In this document: one piece after another, positions 27,173 to 35,003 of the stretch | How the letters are laid out: every line of letters begins with the position of its first letter | How positions within the stretch are numbered: the first letter of the stretch is position 1 | Origin: Ardenticatenaceae bacterium | GTDB taxonomy: Bacteria > Chloroflexota > Anaerolineae > Promineifilales > Promineifilaceae | NCBI GenBank assembly: GCA_020634455.1 | Contig: JACKBQ010000001.1 | Coordinates: 1,860,001-1,924,000 of the forward strand | DNA length: 64,000 nt | Reading direction: 5' to 3' | The notes under the pieces: generated by a model | What the model saw: the letters and a program-made list of their open reading frames with translations, nothing else | Told to the model about the DNA's origin: nothing | The model's database searches: none | Program-made: the position numbers and the translations under genes

Positions 27173-27421
27173 TCACCGAGACGTGAGCGGCAAATAGAGC
27201 AGCAAATCAGTGGGCATCAGGCTCACCGTGTCCGTGAGCACCGGCGAACCGGAGACCATCCCATTGAGCGTGATGCTGTAAATGGTGAAGTTGGTAAGCC
27301 CGGTGAGCGCAAAGCTGCGCGTGCCTTGCGCCAGCCCGGTAATGGGCGATGACAGATCGCCAGCAGGGCCACCGTAGCTGATTTGCCAGGTGGTGCCGGG
27401 GTCAACGGCCGTATTCACCTG
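27173..27421 (-). pseudogene. C-terminal part of the beta-helix protein, cut off by in-frame TGA
   Basis: This 82-codon stretch is in the same frame as the gene upstream and is separated from it by a single TGA at 27422-27424. It continues a fibronectin-like fold (TWQISYGGPAGDL, LTGLTNFTIYSITLNG) and ends in LLLYLPLTSR, a Leu-Pro-Leu tail that I associate with many secreted Chloroflexota proteins. The TGA falls where the fold calls for Trp (IFLT-stop-QVN). It is translated only if the stop is read through, or if the TGA is a sequencing error. Confidence 0.75.
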
Positions 27422-28774
27422 TCAGGTCAAAAAAATCGTCTGATCATTGGGTGAGCCAAAAAGCTGTAGCTGGGGCAAAACTTCATCCGCACCAATGTCC
27501 GGCGCAGCGCCAGCGGGCCGAGGTTCCCCGTCTACATCGTCACTCACTTCGGCCAGGGCGATGGCTTGGTCAATGGCGGCGGTAGCTGTGCCCAGCAGGT
27601 GTAAATCGCCATTAGCGGCATCCGCAAAGAGGGCGAGGGGCGCGTTTTGCAGGTTGTGGCTGAGTACGGCCGTTCCGCCCCTGTCCCGCAGATTATGACT
27701 CACCAGATTATTGCGCAGTTCAATATCCGTATTGTCAAAACGCCACTCGATTGAGGAAAACGGTGCCTGGGTCGAGACCACCGTGTTGTTGAAAATTTGC
27801 GCCCCACACGCTTGCCAGAGGCAAATCCCGCAATCAAACCCATACTCCGATGCAAATAAACTGGCGCTGCTAACAAAAACAAAATTGTTGCGAATAATGC
27901 CGCCGTAATGGTCCACATAGCCGCCGCCCGCGCTGGGGCAAGGATTATCGCCGTACGTGCGGGCATCGCCGCTGTCTGCCAGGCCAAAGCCAATGCCACG
28001 TGCGTTTTCACGCAGCGTGTTGCGCTCCACAAGCGTGTCGCGGCAGCCCCGCCACAGGTGAATGCCATGCTCCGACAGCCCATTTTGGCACCAGAAACCC
28101 TCAATCAGATTGTCGCGGATCGTCCAGCCTTCGGCCTGATGGGCGTCTATGCCGCCCGTGTAGCAGTTGTTGCGAATGAACGGCCGTCCCGCATCCGTCA
28201 ATTCCAGGTGTGAACAAGCAATCACGCCGTCATCCGGGTAAGTGCCATCCACCGCCGGGTTGATTTTGATCGCTTGTTCGCCGGGGTCTATCAGGTGGAC
28301 ATTGTAAATGAGCGTATTCACTGTGTCGCCTGCCGCCGAGGTCATCACGTGGATGGGATGGTAGTACGCTTCGCGCAGCGTCACATCCGCCACGGTCACA
28401 TTGGAGGCCACAATTTGAATAATTTCGGTGGTGATGTAGTTGCCATCCAGAACCACAGCCACCCGGTTGCCGCTGGCGGAGCGCAGCGTCACGTTAGGCG
28501 TGTCAATGCGCAAGTAAACGCCGTTCAGGGTGTAGGTGCCATCCGCAATTAAAATCGTATCGCCAGATGAGGCGTTGTTGACCGCATTTTCAAGCGCAGA
28601 CACGGTGGAAACGTTCACGATGTTGCCGCTGGGGGCGGGCAAAGCGATGCAATCGGCGGCCGTTGGCTGCGCCCAAACAGTCTGGGGCGGAGACACATCC
28701 AGCAACTGGATAATGACCAACAAACTACCAAAGAGGAATGAGGCAAACAGGCTCCACAGGGTTAACTTCTTCAT
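27422..28774 (-). CDS. Secreted right-handed parallel beta-helix protein
   Basis: A 450-residue protein with signal peptide (LTLWSLFASFLFGSLLVIIQ, cleaved after VWAQ). From residue ~60 it has a pectate-lyase-like beta helix: DGTYTLNGVYLRI, then repeated N-x-hydrophobic rungs such as WTIRDNLIEGF, DTLVERNTLREN, GIIRNNFVFVS and QIFNNTVVST. Such proteins bind or cleave polysaccharides; the catalytic residues cannot be assigned. The C-terminus stops at TGA inside a fibronectin-like module that continues in the same frame (27173-27421). A GGAG site precedes the ATG. Confidence 0.83.
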   Translation of the reverse strand: MKKLTLWSLFASFLFGSLLVIIQLLDVSPPQTVWAQPTAADCIALPAPSGNIVNVSTVSALENAVNNASSGDTILIADGTYTLNGVYLRIDTPNVTLRSASGNRVAVVLDGNYITTEIIQIVASNVTVADVTLREAYYHPIHVMTSAAGDTVNTLIYNVHLIDPGEQAIKINPAVDGTYPDDGVIACSHLELTDAGRPFIRNNCYTGGIDAHQAEGWTIRDNLIEGFWCQNGLSEHGIHLWRGCRDTLVERNTLRENARGIGFGLADSGDARTYGDNPCPSAGGGYVDHYGGIIRNNFVFVSSASLFASEYGFDCGICLWQACGAQIFNNTVVSTQAPFSSIEWRFDNTDIELRNNLVSHNLRDRGGTAVLSHNLQNAPLALFADAANGDLHLLGTATAAIDQAIALAEVSDDVDGEPRPAGAAPDIGADEVLPQLQLFGSPNDQTIFLT

Positions 28775-29018
28775 TTTTCCGCTCCGTAAACTTTTATTCT
28801 GCTGCCATCATAGTAGATAAATCCTACTGGAAAATCTGTAGGGCAAAAGGGCTAAATATTTGCCGTTCACGCCGTGTTCACGATGATTTTACGGGGCACA
28901 TACGGACGCGATCTGCCCCCTGCCGTATCCTATAAACGATACAAACCTGAGCAGCAACTCGCCAACCAAAACAGCGTCGCAGAAGCGCCTTCGGGATGAG
29001 GAACAGGATAAAAAATTG

Positions 29019-30110
29019 ATGGTCATTACCCAACCCAAAACAACCGGAGAATTTTACGAGCATTTGCTGCAAGCGGTGTCTGCTGGCGTGCTGGTTCTGG
29101 ATGACAACGGCATTGTAACGTCGGCAAATCCAGCAGCTGGGCGCATTTTGGGCTGGAAGTCTGAGCAACTCATTGGCCGCACCTGGGCCGATTTGGGGGC
29201 TGAGGACCAAAGTTTAGCCGAGTGCCCACCGCATCAAACAACCTTGCGCCAGCCAGACGGCCGTTCCGTCCTGGTCAACTTAGCCATTACCCCCGTTTCT
29301 GACCACATCACCAGCACCACGATGGTTTCGTTCACCCACAGACAAGAACTGGAGCAACTCAACGAAGCGCTGCTGCACACCCAGCGGCTGGCCGGCATCG
29401 GGCTGCTCACCGCCAGCGTAGCCCACGAGTTAAACACGCCGCTCAGCATCATCGCCGCCACATGCAGCAATTTGCTACATGAAATTGAGGAAAACAGCCT
29501 GGGCATGGACCAACTGATGCGCTATGTGCAGATGATCGAGCAAAGCGCCTGGCGTTCGGCCCGCATTGTGGAGGTGCTACGCAACTACTCTTATGCAGAA
29601 GAGATGCAAACGGCCGTTACCGACCTCAACATGATCATCGAAGACGCGCTGGTACTGGTGCAGCATCAATTCCGGGGTGAATTCAATATCCAAATTGTGA
29701 AACAGCTCGACGAAGAGCTGAAGACAATTGTGCTGGATCACAATCGCCTGACGCAGGTGCTGTTGAACCTGCTCATCAATGCCCGCGACGCAATGCCGCT
29801 CACAGGTGGCACTGTGGAGGTGCGTTCCTGGCGCATTCCCGCAAGCGAATCGCTGCCCGGCTTAAATGGCAACGGCGCTCACCGGGAAGCGTATGCTTTT
29901 TCCGTCCGCGACACTGGCAGCGGCATTGAGCCAACCCTGCTGGAGCGCATTTTTGACCCATTTTTCACCACCAAACAAACAGGGAAAGGTGCCGGACTGG
30001 GACTGTTTACATCCCGGCAAATTGTGGAGCAGCACAACGGCCGTATCTGGGCCGAAAACAACGAAATGGGCGGTGCAACCTTTACCGTCGTCCTCCCCAG
30101 AAATCTATAA
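29019..30110 (+). CDS. PAS-domain histidine kinase
   Basis: A 363-residue soluble kinase. Residues ~12-110 are a PAS domain (LLQAVSAGVLVLDDNGIVTSANPAAGRILGW). The dimerisation helix has LTASVAHELNTPLSIIA with the phospho-His near residue 147, and the ATPase follows with NLLINARDAMP, VRDTGSGIEP and GLGLFTSRQIVEQH. No receiver is adjacent; its partner may be a receiver elsewhere (such as 24392). The ATG at 29019 has GATGAGGAACAGG upstream; a TTG three bases earlier is in frame. It converges with mutL, 15 bases apart. Confidence 0.9.
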   Translation: MVITQPKTTGEFYEHLLQAVSAGVLVLDDNGIVTSANPAAGRILGWKSEQLIGRTWADLGAEDQSLAECPPHQTTLRQPDGRSVLVNLAITPVSDHITSTTMVSFTHRQELEQLNEALLHTQRLAGIGLLTASVAHELNTPLSIIAATCSNLLHEIEENSLGMDQLMRYVQMIEQSAWRSARIVEVLRNYSYAEEMQTAVTDLNMIIEDALVLVQHQFRGEFNIQIVKQLDEELKTIVLDHNRLTQVLLNLLINARDAMPLTGGTVEVRSWRIPASESLPGLNGNGAHREAYAFSVRDTGSGIEPTLLERIFDPFFTTKQTGKGAGLGLFTSRQIVEQHNGRIWAENNEMGGATFTVVLPRNL

Positions 30111-30125
30111 ATCAGAGCCAAGCAA

Positions 30126-31928
30126 CTAAATACGGCCGAATTCCCGTGCCAACTGCGCCACCGACAAATAAATAAAGGTCGGGTTCCCCTGCGGATCGGT
30201 GAACGGATCGGTGCATTTTTCCAGGTTGTGGATGAGCTGCTCCATTTGCGCGGCGGTGAGCGCCTGGCCGGGACGCAGCGAGATGGTTTGGCAAACGGCC
30301 GTTACCAACCCCGCCTCTTCTACCACCCCCTTGCTCTGCTCTAGCACCGTCACCACCGCTACCAGCAATCGGGCCGGATCGGCGCTGGCGGCTAGTTTGG
30401 GCACAGCGCGCACCATGAACGTATTCGGACCAAACGCCTCAAACTGCAAACCGACGCGCGCCACGGCATCCTGAAATTGCTCTAGCAGTTTGGCCTGGCT
30501 GGGGGAGAGGGTTACGGCCGTTCCCGTGGAAAGCGTCTGCACCGTCACCCGATCTTCAGCCCACTCCGCTTGCAGCTGCTCAAACAGCGCCCGCTGGTGC
30601 GCCGCCTGCTGGTCAATCAAAAACAGCCCTTCCGGCCCCTCGGTGATGATGTAAGACGCGCCCACCTGCCCAACCACGCGCATAATTGGCAGCTGGGATT
30701 CAGTAGCGGAATGATCGGTCACAATTGGCAGTTCGCTGCTTTCGCCATCCAACTCATCCAGCCAGCTCAGGGCCAGGTCGGCCTGCGCCGCCTGTGCCGG
30801 GATAAACGATTCCTGGCTGAGTGAGCCCATCCAGCCGGGCGATTCCGCTTCGTTGCTGCCCAGCGCCCAGGCGGACATTTGCCGCGTGGGGGCGTCGGCG
30901 ACCAGGGTTTGGCGCACGGCCCGCTGCACGGTGCCAAACGGCGCTTTGTCGTGCCGAAAGCGCACCTCGATTTTGGTTGGATGCACGTTCACGTCCACCT
31001 CATCTGGCGGCAGTTGCATAAAAATGAGCCCCAGCGGATACCGACCGGAGGGCAGCAGTGTGTGGTACGCCTGGATGACGGCGTAGGTGAGCTGGCTATC
31101 TTTGACCCAACGGCCGTTCACAAACAAAGTAATCTGCCCCCGGTTGGCAAAATGCACGCCGGGCGGGCCGACGAAGCCGGTCACTTCCAGTGGCGAGTGG
31201 CGAGTGGCGAGTGGCGAGTGATTAGACGTCTCGCTCTCAGTCTCTAGTCTCCAGTCCCCAATCTCCAACAGCTGCCGGGCAATTTCCGGGCCATAAATCG
31301 CCACCAGCACGTCCCGCACCTGGCCGCTGCCGCTGCTTTGGAAGGTGATACGGCCGTTGTGCGTCAGCCGAAAACGAATTTGCGGATAAGCGAGGGCGTA
31401 TCGGGTGACAAACTCATCAATGAGCCGCTTTTCGGTAGCGGCCGTTTTTAAAAATTTCAGGCGGGCAGGCACGTTGTAAAACAGATTCTCCACGGCGATG
31501 ACCGTACCCTGGGGCGCGCCAACTGTTTCGCGATTGACCACCACGCCCGCTTCCAGCACCAGCCGCGTCCCTGCATCGGCTCCCTCAGCGCGGGAGACGA
31601 TGGTGAGCTGGCTCACCGCCGCGATAGCGGCAAGTGCTTCGCCGCGAAAGCCCAGCGTGCGGATGGCGTTCAAATCTTCAATAGCGGTCAGTTTGGAAGT
31701 GGCGTGGCGCAAGAAGGCAGTTTCGATGTCCTCGGCGGTGATGCCCTGGCCATTGTCGGCAATCTGGATGCTCTCCCGCCCGCCCTGGCGCACGTCGATG
31801 TTGATGGTGGTGGCCCCGGCGTCAATTGCGTTTTCTACGAGCTCTTTGACGACCGAAGACGGCCGTTCCACCACTTCCCCGGCGGCAATTTGAGAGGCGA
31901 GCTGTTCCGACAAACGTTGAATCTTCAT
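30126..31928 (-). CDS. mutL: DNA mismatch repair protein MutL, with a translated repeat insertion
   Basis: A 600-residue MutL. The GHKL ATPase is intact: VVKELVENAIDAGA (catalytic Glu and Asn), IADNGQGI, and TLGFRGEALAAI, followed by VHPTKIEVRF at the end of the N-terminal half. Residues ~221-248 (LEIGDWRLETESE.. to ..RHSPLE) are a low-complexity insertion in the second domain that matches an intergenic repeat of this genome (48917-48996). In the C-terminal domain the endonuclease motif DQHAxxERxxYE is changed to DQQAAHQRALFE, and the later zinc motif CPHGRPT reads DPQGNPT, so nicking activity is probably lost. No mutS is nearby. It ends a four-gene minus-strand run. Confidence 0.93.
   Translation of the reverse strand: MKIQRLSEQLASQIAAGEVVERPSSVVKELVENAIDAGATTINIDVRQGGRESIQIADNGQGITAEDIETAFLRHATSKLTAIEDLNAIRTLGFRGEALAAIAAVSQLTIVSRAEGADAGTRLVLEAGVVVNRETVGAPQGTVIAVENLFYNVPARLKFLKTAATEKRLIDEFVTRYALAYPQIRFRLTHNGRITFQSSGSGQVRDVLVAIYGPEIARQLLEIGDWRLETESETSNHSPLATRHSPLEVTGFVGPPGVHFANRGQITLFVNGRWVKDSQLTYAVIQAYHTLLPSGRYPLGLIFMQLPPDEVDVNVHPTKIEVRFRHDKAPFGTVQRAVRQTLVADAPTRQMSAWALGSNEAESPGWMGSLSQESFIPAQAAQADLALSWLDELDGESSELPIVTDHSATESQLPIMRVVGQVGASYIITEGPEGLFLIDQQAAHQRALFEQLQAEWAEDRVTVQTLSTGTAVTLSPSQAKLLEQFQDAVARVGLQFEAFGPNTFMVRAVPKLAASADPARLLVAVVTVLEQSKGVVEEAGLVTAVCQTISLRPGQALTAAQMEQLIHNLEKCTDPFTDPQGNPTFIYLSVAQLAREFGRI
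31188..31269. repeat. Repeat element inside mutL (GGAGATTGG / GAGTGGC words)
   Basis: The DNA holds four tandem copies of a GGCGAGT(G) word, then GACTAGAGACTGAGAGC-like and GTCTCCAGTCCCCAATCTCC stretches. The last part matches the intergenic repeat at 48917-48996 (CTCCAGTCTCCAATCTCC). Its length keeps the mutL frame open. Confidence 0.7.
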
Positions 31929-31955
31929 GCGAACAATTGTACCACAGCAACCACC

Positions 31956-32011
31956 GAGGAGTGGGCATCCTCAGATGCCCATCCGTTCGCATCTGAGGAT
32001 GCTCACTCCTC
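31956..32011. repeat. Inverted repeat CATCCTCAGATGC..GCATCTGAGGATG, copy 1
   Basis: Arms GAGGAGTG-gg-CATCCTCAGATG and CATCTGAGGATG-ct-CACTCCTC enclose a short loop. The right arm supplies the last codons and TGA of the Nudix gene. Copy 2 is at 35924-35989. Confidence 0.85.
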
Positions 32012-32527
32012 CAGTTGTAGATTGTTTTTTAGCTGCTCAATGGCGGCGCGAGTGGAGGCGAAGGCGATTTCGGGCAGCTCGTCCGGGGCGAAGAAAGCGG
32101 CGGCATCGGCATCGTCGCCCGCCTGGAGCGTGCCGCCCAACAGCCGCGCCCGGTACATGATAAAGATGGACGCGCCGCCCTGCCCCGGCGGATTTTGGTA
32201 CACGCCAATCAAATCCTCGATGGCGACGTGCAGGTTGGTTTCTTCCAGGGCTTCGCGAACGGCCGTTTCCTCTGGATTCTCCCCCGCGTCTAAAAAGCCC
32301 GCCGGAATGCTCCACTTGCCAATTTCCGGGTGCATCGTGCGGCGCACCAGTAAGATTTTGCCCTCGTGCAGTACAAACACGCCCACGCCCACTTTGGGAT
32401 CGGTGAAATAAATAAAGCCGCAGCTGGAGCACACCCGGCGCGGCTTGTCACCCACCAGCCGCGTCTCCATTGGCGTGGCGCAGCTGCTGCAAAATTTTAC
32501 GTTTTCAGGGGCGGAGGGAACAGTCAT
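32003..32527 (-). CDS. Nudix hydrolase with N-terminal zinc ribbon
   Basis: A 174-residue enzyme. Residues 13-37 form a zinc ribbon (CSSCATP and CSSCGFIYF). The Nudix box is complete: GFLDAGENPEETAVREALEE with G-x5-E-x7-REUxEE spacing. The ribbon plus box order matches NADH pyrophosphatase-like (NudC-type) proteins, but it is shorter than E. coli NudC and lacks its N-terminal domain, so the substrate could be another nucleoside diphosphate derivative. The gene's last codons lie in a palindromic repeat. It stands between the anti-sigma gene and mutL. Confidence 0.88.
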   Translation of the reverse strand: MTVPSAPENVKFCSSCATPMETRLVGDKPRRVCSSCGFIYFTDPKVGVGVFVLHEGKILLVRRTMHPEIGKWSIPAGFLDAGENPEETAVREALEETNLHVAIEDLIGVYQNPPGQGGASIFIMYRARLLGGTLQAGDDADAAAFFAPDELPEIAFASTRAAIEQLKNNLQLEE

Positions 32528-32537
32528 GAAGTATCAT

Positions 32538-32565
32538 GTAGGGTCAAGGCGCGCCTTGACCCTAC
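32538..32565. repeat. Perfect 28-base palindrome between anti-sigma and Nudix genes
   Basis: The 13-base arm GTAGGGTCAAGGC and its exact complement surround a central GC. It could end the anti-sigma transcript or be a mobile palindromic repeat. Confidence 0.85.
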
Positions 32566-32572
32566 GACATTG

Positions 32573-33577
32573 TTATCGTTGGCGGCGGGCGTAAAGGGTG
32601 AGGCCAACCAGTAGGAGCAGCAGCCCGCCCAAGCCAACTTGCCACCACAGCAGCGGGTTGGATAGCGTCTCAACGGTTATTTGCTGCACCGCTTCTTCGG
32701 TGGGAACGGCCGTACTTTCCACCACCATTGCCTCTTCCTCTTCAACCATTGGTGGCAACGCATCCGCCACCGCCTCATTGGCCGTCTCCCCGGTCACTTC
32801 TGCCGACTCCAAATCACGGTCGGGCAGCGGCGTGGGCGGCGTTACGCGCGGTGAGGAGGAAACTGTTGGCGTTGGTAATGGCTCGGTAGTTAGTTGGGGA
32901 ACGGCCGTTGCCTCCGGCGCACTTTCACCATCTTCAGCTGATTCTTCCTGCGGCGCAGCAGCCGGAGCCGCTTCTTCAGTTGGTGCTGCTTCTTCAGCAA
33001 CAACCTCTTCCGCCGCCATTTCCTCAGCCTCAGCCGCTTCCATCGCTTCTTCCGCAAAAGCATCTTCAGCGGTGTCAGCGGGCGTATCCTCTTCGGTTGC
33101 TGCGGCCCCCGCCGCCGTTTCCGCCTCAAATGCCAGTAATTCTTCCGTTTCTGGCGCTTCAACCGTCGCCTGCACCTGGGCCACATCCGCTGCCGGAGCC
33201 ATCGCCGGTTCAGCGCGCATCCCAAAGTTGGTAAATGCGCCCGCCGCCACGGCAAAAATAAAGAAGAAAGCGGCCAACGCCGTCGCCGTGCGCAGTACCG
33301 GATACGCCTGCACCCACGGCTGGCGGGCTGGCGGGCGGCTAAATTCCGCCGGATCGAGGATGAAGTTACGCGGCACCTCACGCTGGGGCAGCTGGCGCAG
33401 GCTCTGCTTGATGAGCTGCAACTGCTCCACTTCCTGGCGCAGCGCCTCATCTTGAGCCATTGCCTGCTCAAACTGCTGCCGGGAACGGCCGTTCAGCGCC
33501 CCATCCACATACGCCGCGATGGTTTCCTGCCACTTCGCCTCAGCTGATTTCGTTAGGTTCCGCAAAAAATCGAACAT
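32573..33577 (-). CDS. Anti-sigma factor-like membrane protein
   Basis: A 334-residue protein. The first ~75 residues (YVDGALNGRSRQQFEQAMAQDEALRQEVE) match the helical anti-sigma domain of ZAS-like proteins, though the zinc His-x3-Cys-x2-Cys is missing. A membrane helix follows near residue 100 (TATALAAFFFIFAVAAGAF), then a long Glu/Ala-rich and Thr/Pro-rich extracytoplasmic stretch, and a last helix near the C-terminus (WWQVGLGGLLLLLVGLTL) ending in ARRQR. It follows the ECF sigma gene on minus and probably holds that sigma factor at the membrane. Confidence 0.82.
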   Translation of the reverse strand: MFDFLRNLTKSAEAKWQETIAAYVDGALNGRSRQQFEQAMAQDEALRQEVEQLQLIKQSLRQLPQREVPRNFILDPAEFSRPPARQPWVQAYPVLRTATALAAFFFIFAVAAGAFTNFGMRAEPAMAPAADVAQVQATVEAPETEELLAFEAETAAGAAATEEDTPADTAEDAFAEEAMEAAEAEEMAAEEVVAEEAAPTEEAAPAAAPQEESAEDGESAPEATAVPQLTTEPLPTPTVSSSPRVTPPTPLPDRDLESAEVTGETANEAVADALPPMVEEEEAMVVESTAVPTEEAVQQITVETLSNPLLWWQVGLGGLLLLLVGLTLYARRQR

Positions 33578-33586
33578 GTCTTTTTA

Positions 33587-33674
33587 GTTTGCAAGTATGC
33601 AAGTTTGCGAGTTTGCAAGTGATTGATTTCACTTGCTACTTGCCTACTTGCAGACTTGCCACCTGCATACTTTT
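33587..33674. repeat. Palindromic repeat of GCAAGT/ACTTGC words
   Basis: GCAAGTATGCAAGTTTGCGAG on the left is mirrored by ACTTGCTACTTGCCTACTTGC on the right, between the sigma and anti-sigma genes. It could form a long imperfect hairpin. Confidence 0.7.
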
Positions 33675-33680
33675 ATTTCG

Positions 33681-34274
33681 TCATCCACCTTGTAAACGAT
33701 AGTTATCCGGTAAAAGTTCCCGGAATCCTTGCAAACAGTCGCGCAGCTTTGATCTGGCCCGGCTTATGCGCGATTTCACCGTGCCCAACGACACTTCTGT
33801 CATGTCGGCAATTTCGTTGTAGTCATACCCTTCGATGTCGCAGAGAACGGCCGTTACCCGCTGATCGTCCGGTAACCCCTGCAAACATTCCTCAATTGCC
33901 TCGATCAACTCCATCTGCTGCTGCCGCTTTTCTGGCCCGATGGCTGGATCGCGCAAAAAGGCAAACGATTCTTGATTGTCTTCGGTAATTTTTTCCAGGG
34001 AAGATTGGGGACGACGCTTGCGGCGGCGCAGCTCGTCATAGCAGCCATTCGTCGTAATCCGCAGCAGCCACGCCTTAAAATTGCCCCCCACAAACTTGTT
34101 CAGCGCCTTGTACGCCGAAATGAACGCCTCTTGCGCCGCATCCTCCGCTGACTGCGGATCGCCCATGATGCGATAGGCGACGTTGTACACCACCTGCTGG
34201 TAATGCAAAACCAGCGCGTTGTACGCCTGCACATCTCCTTTTTGGGCCTGCGCAATTAGCTTCTCTTCGTCCAT
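33681..34274 (-). CDS. RNA polymerase ECF sigma factor (RpoE-like)
   Basis: A 197-residue sigma factor. Region 2 is at residues 1-90 (VLHYQQVVYNVAYRIMGDPQSAEDAAQEAF, then WLLRITTNGCYDELRRRKR) and region 4 at 130-185 (CLQGLPDDQRVTAVLCDIEGYDYNEIADMTEVSLGTVKSRISRARSKLR). The DAAQEAF and TVKSRI signatures are clear. It directs polymerase to a stress-type regulon and is presumably held by the anti-sigma protein encoded just downstream. Confidence 0.95.
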   Translation of the reverse strand: MDEEKLIAQAQKGDVQAYNALVLHYQQVVYNVAYRIMGDPQSAEDAAQEAFISAYKALNKFVGGNFKAWLLRITTNGCYDELRRRKRRPQSSLEKITEDNQESFAFLRDPAIGPEKRQQQMELIEAIEECLQGLPDDQRVTAVLCDIEGYDYNEIADMTEVSLGTVKSRISRARSKLRDCLQGFRELLPDNYRLQGG

Positions 34275-34290
34275 AAATTACGGTTAAGCA

Positions 34291-34358
34291 GTGAATAGTA
34301 AAAAGTGATAAGTAAAAAGTAGGCACTCACTTTTCACTTTTTACTTATCACTTTTCAC
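34291..34358. repeat. Palindromic repeat, GTGATAAGTAAAAAGT family, copy 2
   Basis: GTGAATAGTAAAAAGTGATA on the left is mirrored by CACTTTTTACTTATCACTTTTCAC on the right. It lies just upstream of the sigma gene, between it and the tRNA-Leu promoter. Confidence 0.8.
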
Positions 34359-34367
34359 TCACGGTTA

Positions 34368-34396
34368 TTGACAGAAAAATCAGCCTGAACTATACT
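34368..34396 (+). promoter_or_regulatory. Near-consensus sigma-70 promoter of tRNA-Leu
   Basis: TTGACA (34368-34373), 17-base spacer, TATACT (34391-34396). The expected start is about 14 bases before the tRNA. Confidence 0.85.
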
Positions 34397-34416
34397 CCCG
34401 CACGTCCTGAAAGCTG

Positions 34417-34498
<82 letters not shown>

Positions 34499-34574
34499 CT
34501 GGTCATCCCATAAAAGGATGATTTTCCAGCAAAGCAGCTGGATTATAAGCCCCGCACAGGGGCAGGGCAAATTC

Positions 34575-34609
34575 AGAGGGCTGCACCAGCATGGGCAGCC
34601 CTCTTTTTT
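34575..34609 (+). terminator. Intrinsic terminator after tRNA-Leu
   Basis: AGAGGGCTGC (34575-34584) pairs with GCAGCCCTCT and is followed by TTTTTT. The next gene begins only 11 bases later, so some readthrough may feed it. Confidence 0.9.
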
Positions 34610-34619
34610 ATGTAAATTT

Positions 34620-35003
34620 ATGAAACGTCTTCCCACCCCCATTTTTATTTTGCTCGGACTGGTTATTGGCGTTGGCCTGGGGCTGGCGATTGGCTGGGTG
34701 TTTTGGCCAACAGAGTTCACCGACGCCAACCCCACAGTGCTGGAGGACCGCTACCGGCGCGATTACGTGCAGCTCATCGCCGATGGGTACGCCCTGGACA
34801 ACAATCTGCCGCTGGCGCAGCAGCGCATTGGCGATTTGGGCGAAGATGGGGAAGCATACCTGCTTCAGGTGCTGATTGAGATGATTTTGCGGCAGGACGA
34901 TGAGGCAGCTATCCGGCGGCTAACCCGGCTGGCCAACGACATCGGCCAGTACACGCCTGCAATGGCCCCGTACCTGCCCGCCACGCCGGAGGCCACGCCA
35001 TGA
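34620..35003 (+). CDS. Small single-pass membrane protein, tandem paralogue 1
   Basis: A 127-residue protein with one N-terminal helix (PIFILLGLVIGVGLGLAIGWVFWP) and a helical outer part (FTDANPTVLEDRYRRDYV, ALDNNLPLAQQRIGDL). The same pattern opens the next protein, so the two arose by tandem duplication. The ATG at 34620 lies at the helix start; the frame upstream crosses the tRNA. Function is unknown; I would call it a membrane-anchored helical repeat protein. Confidence 0.75.
   Translation: MKRLPTPIFILLGLVIGVGLGLAIGWVFWPTEFTDANPTVLEDRYRRDYVQLIADGYALDNNLPLAQQRIGDLGEDGEAYLLQVLIEMILRQDDEAAIRRLTRLANDIGQYTPAMAPYLPATPEATP

Noticed and set aside
27422..27424. TGA as a sense codon (altered genetic code)
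   Set aside because: TGA ends several other intact genes here (for example the Nudix gene and the companion gene ending at 12274), so a global code change is excluded.
31190..31220. Tandem GAGTGGC words considered as a CRISPR or minisatellite
   Set aside because: Only four 8-base units without spacers; better explained as part of a palindromic element inside mutL. No CRISPR array was seen anywhere.
32598..33455. 285-codon plus frame opposite the anti-sigma gene
   Set aside because: It is a Ser/Ala/Val-rich mirror of the Glu/Ala-rich coding strand; no family resemblance.
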